Below, in pieces: positions 23,101 to 35,100 of a stretch of 64,000 nt of DNA. The notes below the pieces were generated by a model. That model searched no databases, was not told where the DNA came from, and saw nothing but the letters and a program-made list of their open reading frames with translations. Source of the DNA: Rhabdophis nuchalis (Eukaryota > Chordata > Lepidosauria > Squamata > Natricidae); contig CM077647.1 of NCBI GenBank assembly GCA_039707465.1, forward strand, positions 47,270,110 through 47,334,109, given 5' to 3'. How positions within the stretch are numbered: the stretch's first letter is position 1; every line of letters starts with the position of its first letter. A program made the position numbers and the translations under genes.

Positions 23101-26100
23101 GGTAACTACTTTAGCAATCAGGTGGTCATCTCCAGAACATAAGTTGACATCCAATTTAGATTTAACTCCATCAAAAACAGTTTTATCAAGTTTAACTCTT
23201 GTCAAAAATTCTATAATAATTAAGCCAATCACAAACAAATCCTTCACTTATTAGTTTCTCTTAATTTTATTTTAAGTCCTTTTTCAAATGTCAATAAATT
23301 GAGATATGTCATCCATTTAACTTCCAATAGAATCACTTTTCTATGTAGTGCTTCATGAGGTGATAGCCAAAGTGGCACTTTGCAGCAATCTTCTTTTATA
23401 TTTCGACTATACATGCGCAATAGATTGCCTAATGATATTCATAAAACCAGGGTTAACTATTAGTTTGTCATACCACAAGTAAGCATGCCACCCAAACCTC
23501 AAATCAGAATCTCCAAAGCCTAACAACCTTGAGTTTTTCAAACTATCCAATCTTTTAATCATATCAAAGAATAAACATAATACAACCTAAGATCTGACAA
23601 ATCCAGACCTCCTCCTCTTTAGCACCCTATAAAAGCTTATATTTAATTCTTTGCTTTTTTATTTTGCCAAATAAATTAAGATATATCTTAAAGGAGGAAT
23701 CTTTCATCAGTATTGGTATAGTCTGGAATAGAAATAACATTCTAGGTAGTACATTCATTTTAATTACTGAAATTCTTCTCATCTATGACAAATCTAGTTT
23801 TTCCCATCTGTTTAAATCTGACTTTATCTCCTTCCATATTTTAGCATAATTATTTTTATATCTTAGAGTTCTCATCAGTAAGAATCATTTCCAAATACTG
23901 TACCTTTTTCACAACTTTAAAACCAGTTTTAAATTATACTTTCTTCCGGTTTTCACATTCATATTTTTAGTCAATACTAGCTGTACCCGGCCATGCGTTG
24001 CTGTGGCCCAGTCTGGTTCAATGGCCAACCAATCTGTGTGTAGATCTACACCTACACACACAAACACGTACACACAACCACCGTATAACCCCTAACCTAC
24101 CTACCTACTATATTTCTTCCTCTCTACCTACCTACTGTATTTTTCCCTCTCTATATATCTGTGTACCTACCTACTTACCTACTGTATTTTCCCTCTCTGT
24201 TTATCCCTCTACCTACCTATTGTATTTTTCCCTCTCTCTCTCTTTATCCCTCTACCTACCTACCTTCCTACTGTATTTTTCCCTCTCTCTATCCCTCTAC
24301 CTATCTACCTATTTACCTACCTACTGTATTTTCCCTCTTTCTCTCTCTCCCTCTACCTACCTACCTATTGTATTTTTCCCTCTCTCTCTCTATCCCTCTA
24401 CCTACCTACCTACCTACCTACTACCTACTGTATTTTCCCTATCTCGCTATCCCTCTGCCTACCTACCTACCTACAAACTACTTTATTTTTCCCTCTCTCT
24501 CTATCCCTCTACCTACCTACCTACCTACCGTATTTCTCCCTCTCTCTTATGTTTATCCCTCTACCTACCTACCTACTGTATTTCTCCATCTTGTTTTGGG
24601 CCTTGTAGGCCTGCCTGGGCCACATGGGTATGTGCCATGTGTGAGGGAACTTTGGAGGCTTATTCGGTTGCTGAGGAAATGACAGTTGGAAATGTGAGGA
24701 GTGTGTGCGTGATGCGTCATAAGAAGCAGCCAGGTGGGAGGAGCTACAGGGAGGTGAAAACGTGAGTACCTTGTACATTTGTGCTGCTTGCACATGACAA
24801 ATGTGTGCCAGCCACACAAAATGTACGTATGATTGCATCGGAAGTCCTTGGAACATTGTGTGAAAATTTGGTGTTGATCGGTTCAGTACTTTCTGAGATT
24901 AGTGGCTTTGCACAAACTATTTTACATTTTTATTTATATAGATTATCATTTTAGTTTATTTTTAAACCCGCCATTTCTCAAATATTTTAATCTCAAGTGC
25001 TGTCTAGTGGATCTTGCACAATCAATACTAAATCATCATCAAAAGCACAAAATTTGTACATATGTGCTTTAATTTGTAATCCTTTTGCTCTATTATCTGT
25101 TAATCTCCCCCCCTCCCCCCTTGATTTTATTATTTTGTTCTTTCAAGTCAGTGTTAGCTCCTGCTGGTTTCTGAGAAAGTTGCTGCAGTATTCTTGGCAA
25201 GATTTTGGAAGTGGTTTGCTGTTGCGTGCTTCCTAGGTCTGAGAGCATGACTGGCCTAAAATCACCTATAGGTTGCATCCCTAAAATAGAACTCGAATTC
25301 ACGTCTCCTAGTTTCTGGTTTGATGTCTTAGCCATTATTCCAAACTAGCTTTCTGCTAGTTTATAGTTTTATGAAAAGCATTTTTCATATAAAGCTTTGA
25401 ACTTCATAAGACATTTTTATAGTGTTTCTATCTATTGAAGGCTGAGTTAGGACTAATATTGTCAGGCTAAAAATCTTAAAACTATTGAAGTTTGGAATAT
25501 TATTGTGATTCATTGTAAATAGATTTATTCTGCTAAGGCAAGCCAGTATGTGTAGCTGAAAACTGGCTTAAGATACGGTTTATGCAATAAACATGACTCC
25601 AGGTTTGAGCATAGCACTAAGTTATTCATATTGGTAAGTGTGCTTAAAGTAGAGCAATGCCATAGTTTTGCCTTATATATATATATTGTAGTTGATTCCA
25701 TGCTGGCATAGGGTTTAACCTTCAGCCCCCTAATCCTGTATCTGCTTATGTTACCTAGGATTGAAGTTTATACAGAATGTATTAGACAACTTTCATAGGC
25801 AGAAAGGTACCTTTGTTGTATTATTTACTGTGGACCTGTCTCAAAAGTGGGTAGCTTTAGAGCAAAGCAATATATATATAAATGAGGATCTATATGAAGG
25901 TCTATATAGACTTTCATATAGATTCTCATTTTTATATATATTGTATGTGTGTGTATTACAATGTATATACTATAAGTATTTTTCATAAATACTAAATTTC
26001 ATCTATTTCTTAAATATGTGATTAATATTACATTTTCATTATATTAACATTGATTAAAAAGATTTTTTTAATGTTAATTGTCTATTAAGACATTAAAAAT

Positions 26101-29100
26101 GAAACTAAGACTTTAAGTGCAGTCAGTGGGCTAGCTAGGTCTACTATATAAGTTTGTTCTCTGGATAGTAAAGTTGAAAAAAAATAGGTACTCTACTCGA
26201 ATCAACATAAGTATATTTCAATTACAGAACTAACGTACAAATCAGTTTAACATGCAATACATTTATTTTTACTAGGTCTATATTGTTATTAATATACAGA
26301 TAACTTCTATTGCATTAAATGGGATCAAGAAAATAAAAAAAAAACTTGGTTATCTTGTCACCCCCCAAAAGCCCTAATATATTATGCTTATACTTAAAGG
26401 TCAGTCATTTATGGGGTAGCTGCAGTTAGGCCCAAATTTATTTCTCCAATATATTCTATGAAATCTTTATCTTTGAAATTATTTACCTTTGAATATACTG
26501 ATGACATTAATTACCAGGAGAATGTGTTTGTGTGTGTGAGGTTTGTTTTATGGAATTGGATATTTATAGGAAGATTCTTTGTGGTCTTTCTCACACATAT
26601 GGGTTGCAAATAATGTACATTTTTTGAATCTTCAAAGTTGAGATAGCTTTTTGAAGTGGTGGCTTGAAAGTACCTGATGTGCTCACTTTAACGCTCGTTG
26701 TTCACTAATTGGAGGAGATTTCCCTTTTAGATCAATAAAAGAGTATTGAAGTTGGGAGGTGGTATGGTTGGTGTGGAAGACAGGGTAGCGCAAAGATGAT
26801 TAGGGGACTGGAGGCTAAAACATGAAGAACGGTTGCAGAAACTGGGTGTGTCTAGTTTAATGAAAAGAAGGACCAGGATTGACATAATAGCAGTGTTTCA
26901 ATATCTGAGGGGCTGCCACAAAGAAGAGAGAGTCAAACTATTCTTCAAAGCACCCGAGGGCAGGACAAGAGCTAATCAAGGAGAGAAGCAACCTAGAACT
27001 AAGAAATTTCCTGACAGAACAATTAATCAGTGAAACAACTTGCCTCCAGAAGTTGTGAATGCTCCAACACAAGAAGTTTTTTAGAAAACATTGGATAACC
27101 ATTTGTCTGAAGTGGTGTAGGGTTTTCTGCCTAGGAAGGGGGTTGCTCCAAGGTCCCTTCCATGGCTCGGGACCTAGCTATCTGCGGGATCGGATTCTGC
27201 CCCATACATCCTCCCGGCCGATTCGCTCCCACAGAGAGGGACTGCTCCGGGTGCCGTCCACTAGACTTTGTCAGTGGGCGACGCCCAGGGGAAGGGCCTT
27301 CTCTGTGGCGGGCCCAGCCCTCTGGAACGACCTTCCCCCCGACATTAGAACAACTATGGACCTCCGCTCCTTCCGTCAGAAATTAAAAACTCACTTTTTC
27401 TGCTTGGCCGGCCTAGGTTAGTCTCTACCCAGGGATTAGGGATTGTTAATTTTAAATGGGAATTTTAGTGCAGGGATAGTCAAATTTAATTTGTTTTTAT
27501 TGTATTTATTGTATTCATGTATATATTTTATGCTGTTTTATTCCTCCCTGTACACCGCTCCGAGTCCCCTAGGGGAGAGGACGCGGTTATACAAATAAAT
27601 ATTCGATATTCGATATTCGAACTCTGCTATTCTATTCTATTATATTTTAGTGATGCCATGTAACAAGAAATATGAGAAGCAAAAGGAGACACTCATGGGG
27701 AACAAGCTTTCAGTATTTAATGCTGGTCTCATGTTCTGCTCCCTTGCACTCACCTCATATACCTGGTCAGCAGATCTGTGGAGGGTCTGATTTTAGGCTG
27801 CTGCTTTTAAATGCCTGACCAGCTTGTAATAAAGCTTGCCATATTGCTTCTTGCAAAGAAGACTGAAACTTGGCTGAACTTGGAGGGAGGTGTTCCTCTC
27901 TCAGAAATATTCCCACAGGTTATCTAGTATGGCATTAGACTGGACTACGGGGTTGAGGAGCAGGTATGGCTGCTGTCATCAGAGAGTCCCTGGCAGCTTT
28001 GAGGAGTATGGCTCCACAAGTGTTGAGTTATGAGACTCTTTTTCTAATATTGGCATTCAGAAATCACGTGGGATGCTAATACTGTATCAGCCTCCCTTCA
28101 TGGAAGCTTCCTACCCAGGCTTCTAGACCTCACTTCAGGGTTGGCAGTGAAATTACCCAGTCTTTAGTTGTAGGGGCTTCAATGTGCCATCCCTGGGTGT
28201 GAGATTGGAAGTAACCCAGGATTTAATGGAAGCCATGATTCTATGGGCCTGTCCTAGATCCTCCAAGGTCTACCAATCTCTGATGTTCTTTTCAGAACAA
28301 TCTCTATGTAATCTAGAATTGATGGGCATATCTTTGCTTCCCTGTCACAGTCAACTCATAATTTGGTGGCAATGAGTTTCCCTAGGCCTGTACACTCTTA
28401 CAGAGAGACAAGGCCTTTCTAAGTTGATCTGCCCCAGCAGTTAATCAACCAATCTAGAGGGATTTCAAATGAACTGGAGGTTATACCAGGAGATCTGCTG
28501 TGTAGTCCTCCAAAGTTCCTTGTCACCACTTTGAATAGGAAGAAGACTCGGGGTGCGAATAGGATAACGCTCCTGCAACCTCTTCCAACCCATAAATTTC
28601 TTCATCCCCCATGGTATACAAAGATATTGAGAGGGATGAAATGGATGAAGAAATGTGTAGAGTGCCACTGGCAGAAGACAAGAGATAAATTCAATCAAAC
28701 ATGAATAAGATCTGCTATTAAAACCTACTGCATGATGATTCGGGCAACAAAGTACTTCTTCACGCTAATTGTGTTTGAATATAATTGGCCAACAGCCTTC
28801 TTTAAGGTGAACCATTGAACCTAGCGAAGGAGGATACAGAGGTCTATCTGAGGGGAAATGCTGCAGAATCTGCAGATTTCTTTGGAAGACAAAGAAATCA
28901 GATTCATTCCCAATTGCTGGTCTGGTGGAAGAACCCAGGAACCCAGTTATCTGGGAATGGTTTCACCCTGTTGTTCCTGAGGAATTAAACAGATTCTAAA
29001 GAATATGACCACAAGCACCTGTGTTTTAGGTCTATGCCCCTCTTGGTTTATGAAAGCTTTTGGTAAGGTGACATGGGGATGGATTTTAGCAGTGATTAAT

Positions 29101-32100
29101 GCTTCCCTGTGGGAAACATTGGTGCCCCAGCATTTTAAAGAGATTATGGTCTGCCCTTTTCTTAAGAAGCCATCACTAGACTTCACCATATTGTATCATT
29201 TTAACCTATTTCCAAACTTCTCTTTCAAGGGAAGGTTGTTGTAGGTAGTTCCAGAGGTTCTTGGATGAAATGCATTATCTAGATTGTTTCCATTCAGGGT
29301 TTGGGCCTGGATATAGGAAGGAAATGGCCATACTTCCCTATGGTGGCTCCACCCCTGTGGGACATCATCGCCATGGAGATAAGACACTTTGCACAGTCAT
29401 GAAAACCTAGTTTCTCCAGCTGATGGCGCAGGAGGATCCAGAAGTGGGAGTTCAATCCTTATTTGCCCAAGAGACTGAGTCAGAATTGAAGCCACGCCTC
29501 TAGCTTCCCCTGCTGACTTCCAATTCCGATTCAGTCTTGCCCAAGAAGAGATGTATTTTTTCATTGCTGTGAGTTAGTATTTTAGTTTTAGTGTTATTTT
29601 CCTTTCTCTGTTGCCTTGACTGCTGTATGGTGGGCGACTTGGCTCACAAGTTCTTTTTCACCAAATTTAGTTTGTGTCTGAGGTAATCAGAGCCGGGAGC
29701 CTGTTGGAGACTTTTAGTATTATTTTACTAAGGTGCTATTGGCTGTGCTGGCTATCTGGGCTTTGCTACAGCGTCCATCTACATTTTCCCATTGTGGTCG
29801 CCTATTTGTGGGCTCCTTCAGAGGCTCTGACTTGCCACTGGCTCTCAGAGGCAATAGTGGGCTGCCAGCGATGCGATAGGCCAGGGGGGAGCTCATTCAG
29901 AGTGCTGGCACTTCTGCAGGGCTTGTGGCAAAGCTGCATGGCCAATCCGGGGCTCTCGGGGCCGTTTTTCCTTGCTGGGAACACCAGACTTGGTTGCATG
30001 GTCTTCCACATGAGTAAGGACCATTTTGGGGAGAAGCTCATGGTGGTGGCCATGAGGTGGCAGCCATTTTGGGGAGTCCTCTGCTCAATTATGAGGCGGT
30101 GGCCATTTTGTTTGCACATTTTTCAGCCACGAGGCTCATTGCGATTGTTGGTATCTGTGGGGAAGGTTGCAGATTGAGTAGCAGTCTCAGGGCCTGGTGC
30201 TAGTGGATTTTTTCCACATTTACGATGGCTGACTCCCCCAGGGAAAGCTCCTCTGAAGTGGTACAGAAGGAGAAGGAATATGCTGCTCCTTCCAAAAGCT
30301 CCAGGAAGAGGAAGATCCTCCAACCCTGACAAAGCAATCTACCTCCAAGCAGGGAAGTAAAGGAACTGGGGAGAAGTCCAAGCAGGGGGGTGGAGATAAG
30401 GCCCCCTTGCCTTCTGTAAGATCCCTCCCTCCTAAGGGCTGCACCCCTCTCTCCCTCACATTCCCCCACAAGGCTCTCTGGGTCCCCAAGGGCCAGCTCT
30501 ATTTCATCACCCCTTTCGGAGGTAGAGGGCATGGATGATGAGTGTCTCCCATTTGCTTGCCTGGATGCTGCTCCCAGATCGGATCATAGGCATAACGTGG
30601 CGCCCAGGCCTGGGCCTAGCAATACTGTTGGTGAATTTGATGACCTCCCTGATAATATCCAATCTCTTTATTTATCGAGCCATTGTGCATGGCATAGCCC
30701 TTCAGGGTCGTTCCTCTGGCCAGGCAGATGTATAGCTGGCGGTAGCGCAGATGCGTACAGGATCCAGTTGCTCACTCGGACAGGACGCAGAGAGAGGTAT
30801 CCTCCTTCTTGAGGAGTGAGGTTTCGATCCAGGAAGATGAGGAACAAAAGGAGATTGAACTCTGATGATGAAGGTTTGGCACCTGATGTCCCAGCTTTTG
30901 CCGGTTTGTTTCCTCCTAGTTTGTTTCATTTCTTGCTATTCAAGGCTAGAGGTACTGCAGCCGTCTAGACTGAGGCTGACAAACAGAAGGAGAACATCTC
31001 CGGGGAGGCGAATCACCAAGCAAATTGGCTGAGCAGGGCCACGGTGGACCAGACTGAGTGGCAGCTGGAACTGGAGCTGTTCGAGGAGATGTGCCAGAGA
31101 TTCGGACAACCAGAGATGGACCTCTTCATGTCTCCAGAAAACGTCCAACTCCCCAGGTTTTTTATGAAGTTCCCAACTCGGAGAGAGGAGGGGAGCAGTG
31201 CCTTGCGCAGCAAGTGGCCCCAGGGGTTGGTTTACGCTTTTCTCCCACTCCCATTGATTCCGGAGGTGCTGGGGAAGATTGTGGCAGATGGGGCGGAGGT
31301 AATCATGGTTGCCCCATATTGGCCATGCAGACCGTGGCTCGCAGACCTTGTAAGTCTGTCCATTGCCAAACCCTGGAGGATTCCGCAAGAGAGGATATCC
31401 CTTCACCAGGGGGTCCTGGTTCACACGCAGCCACAGTGGCTCCAATTGACCGCCAGGTATTTGAAAGGGAGATCCTGAAGTTCTCCTTGTGGGTGATTCA
31501 TACCATTGTAGCCTCTAGGCGCCACTCCATGACCAGAATTTACAACACCACATGGTCTACCTTTTCTGGTTGGTGCAATTTGGCACGGGTAAATTCCAAG
31601 CGGCAAATCTCCGTCCCTCGGTAGTTCACAGGTTCCCGTCGTGGGATTTGTCCACGGTTCTTTTGCCTCTCGTGGATCCCCCCCTTTGAGCCCCTGAGAA
31701 TAGTTTCCCTGCAGGTCCTTACCTTGAAGGTCGCCATCATATCTGCAAGGAGGGTCTCCGAGCTGGGGGCTCTGTCGGTTGGAGAGGACCTCTGTATTTT
31801 CCATCCTAACAGAGTCATTTTGAGACTCGAGCCCGCTTTCATCCCCAATATTAATTCATACTTTCATAGGGCTAAGGAATTAGTTCTTCCGGATTTTTCT
31901 CCCAATCCAAAGCATAAAAAGGAGAAGACATGGCACAAGTTGGATGTACGGAGGGCTCTCCGGATTTATATTAGGAGGACAGAGCCTTCCAGGAATACTG
32001 AGGCCTTGTTTGTCTCGTTCCAGCTGTCAGCGATAGGATCTAGGGTGTCCCCTTCTACTATTGGGCGGTGGTTACATGCTTGCATTGCCCGGGCCTATGA

Positions 32101-35100
32101 GGCCCGGTGTAAGCCAGTGCCCCAGGGGATAACAGCCCATTCCACTAGGAGCGCGGCCACTACAGCTGCATGGAACACTTAGGCTCCGATTGGGGATATT
32201 TGTAGGGCAGCAGCATTAGCTTCCCCATCATCATTTATCAAGCACTATAGGTTTGATGCCTTTGCACCTGCCAAAGCGCTGTTCGGTCGTAGGGTGCTTC
32301 AGGGGTTCATGCTCCCTTGGGTACAACAGACCAATGAGTTCCCACCCTAGGGACTGTCGCTTTGGTATATCCCACTTCTGGACCCTCCTGTGCCATCAGC
32401 TGGAGAAGGAACATTGGTTCTACTTGAACGTTCTTCTCAGTGTGGCCCAGGATGGCCCATATCCTCCCCTTATTTTGATGAGTTAGGTCCATTTCCTCAG
32501 GATTATTTATGCTGCGAGCAGGGCCTGTCCTTGTGTTTCCCTAGTTGGAGCTGCACCTCGTCGGAATTGGAAGTCAGCAGCGGAAGCTAGAGGTGTGGCT
32601 TCAATTCTGACTCAGTCTCTTGGGCAAATAAGGATTGAACTCCCACTTCTGGACCCTCCTGTGCCATCAGCTGGAGAAACTAGGTTTTCAGGACTTTGCA
32701 AAAGTGTGTTGTAATCTTATCTCCATGGCAATGATTTTCCATAGAGACGGAGCCACCATGGGGAAGTATGGCCATTTCCTTCCTATATCCAGGCCCAAAC
32801 CCTGAATGGAAACATTTCTGGGCCGTCCTGCACCACGCTGACAAGAATGTTCAGGTAGGACCAACGTTCCTTCACCAATGGGACTAGGGAATCCAGAGTG
32901 GGATAGAGCCCATCAAGTGTCTTATTTGATTGCTGTCATCAGAAGGGATGGGAGTTAATTGGTTTTTAAATTGGGTTTTTAAATAAACATGTCTTCTCGG
33001 CATTCAAATTCTTCTTCAGGATTCTGTTGGGACTACAGAAACATTGGAAGGTTTATTCTACAAATATAGATATAAACCACTGAAGAAAACAGATCTATGC
33101 ATTTCTCCGGTAATGGATCTGGATTGATTTTGGCTCAGATATTGAATTATGACTGTTTCATTGTACAGGTAGTCCTCGACTTACAAGAGTTTGCTTAGTC
33201 ACGTTCAGAGTTACAAAGGCATTGAAAAAAGTGACATGACCATTTTTCACATTTATGACTGTTGCAGCATCCACATTGTCACATGATTTACATTCAGATG
33301 CTTGATAACATTCACATTTGTGATGCTGTGTCCTGGGAACATGTGATCACCTTTGCAACCTTAAGCAAAGTTAATGGTGAAACCAGGTTCATTAAACAAC
33401 TATGTTACTAATTTAATAACTACAGTGATTCACTTAAGAAATGTGCCAAGAAAAATTATAAAATGGGGCAAAATCCATTAACAATTTTTTCAGCAGCATA
33501 AATTTTGGACTCAGTTGTGGTTATAAGTTGAGATCTACCTATAAATATGTGTATCAATGGGACGTGGTCCCTCAGTGGCTAAGATGCTGGCCTTGTAGAT
33601 CAGAAAGGTTGGCAGTTCAAATCCCTTGTGGGAATGAGCTCCTGTTACTTGTCCCAGCTTCTGCCAACCTAGCAGTTCAAAACTATGTAAAAATGCAAGT
33701 AGAAAAATAGGAACCACCTTTGGTGGGAAGGTAACTATTTTCCATGTGTCTTTGGTGTTTAGTCATGCAGGCCACATGACCATGGAGTTGTCTTCGGATA
33801 GCACTGGCTCTTTAGCTTTGAAAAGGAAATGAGCACTGCCTCCTAGAGTCAGGAACAACTATAGCACATGTGCATGGGGAATCTTTACCTCTACCTTTAC
33901 CTTTGTAGTATATGTATTTGACTTCAACATGACACCCCTGCACACACAAATTCTATGGTTGTATGAGAGGAATTTTATAATACCCTATAGGGGGCAAGAT
34001 TTGTTCATGAATAGTCATTCTCTTAGTGTCCCTGGAAAGTTTTATGAATAGCCAAGAATTAATAAAACTATGAACATTGCTTCGGAAAAAGATTGACTAT
34101 AGGCTGAACTAGCAGTTCCTAGTTCTTATCTTTTATCTTAGAAGCTCATCTAGCTTCCAAACACTCTTCAGACTTGATAGCATTATCAAACTTAGTGCCA
34201 GTTATATTAAGTGCTAGATTCACCCTAGATACATAACTACCAGGTACTCAGTTTTTTTGTTTTTTTTTTAAAAAAGAACAAAGGAAAGAAGATGATTCAC
34301 TGGCTTTTACCTTGACTAAGAAAAAAAGGCTGTAAGATCCAAAGTCTGTTTAGATAACCTGCTTAAAGCTCACCATTGAGAATTGGATCTAATACTGGCA
34401 TTCAGGAATTTGCCTTGTGATCCATTATCTATACTGTAGTATTTGGGGCATTATATTTATTTCCTTCGATCCTTGGAATAATTACCAGTCAGACTCTTGG
34501 GAACTGTCCTTCTACTAATTATTTCACCAATTCATTCCAATTTGATTTTTTTTTAGTTATTTATTTTTCTAACAGCTCTTTTATGTGATTGGGCTTATAT
34601 ATAATATTGTCACCAAAATAAAGTCTTTCATCTCTGAAGAAATCCTTCTCTCATATTTTATTTTCTAATATGGGAATAAGATCCCTCTCTTAAATAATTA
34701 TGAATTCGGATGGGATCATCAAGCCTGAAAATAAAAAAGACAATCAAACATAACTGTTGGAACGTGCACATACCCTGGAAGATTTTTAGTGATTAGGGAA
34801 AAGATTTAAAACCTGAACACCTAAACTAGGTTTGCTTTTATTTCCGTGTCTAATTACTATCCATTCGCTTCACCTCACTTCCATCTTTCCTTTCTTGCCA
34901 TGAAGCTAATCTTTTCTCCTCAACTCATGTCATCCTTGATTTTTCCCCCTTTAATTGTTTTGTTCTGAAACAACTGTATATACTTCTTAGTGTTCCACTT
35001 ATGGTATGAATGTGTAAGATCTTTGACCAAATGGAGTTAGTCACTTCCTTTAGCCTGGTTATTGATTTCATTGTGTCAGTGTGTTCTAATCAATTCCTCC

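Larger units (their letters stand above)
29286..32878 (+). mobile_element. DIRS-like tyrosine-recombinase retrotransposon relic
   Basis: Long inverted repeats at 29286-29534 and about 32562-32813 (about 90 percent identical) flank a gag-like start (ATG 30224, [12 protein letters not shown]), an RNase H segment (31040-31480) and a tyrosine recombinase (31724-32250). A third copy of part of the repeat at 32371-32406 looks like the internal complementary region that DIRS elements use to copy their ends. Most of gag and the RT core are missing or unreadable. The outer part of the inverted repeat is LINE-derived, so the true element edge may be near 29411. Confidence 0.82.

Noticed and set aside
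23998..24765. 255-codon frame rich in Leu/Tyr/Ser/Thr
   Set aside because: Covers the CTAC minisatellite of a Helitron; no domain.
33559..33650. A functional tRNA gene
   Set aside because: A and B boxes are present but the rest does not fold as tRNA and continues into the SINE body.
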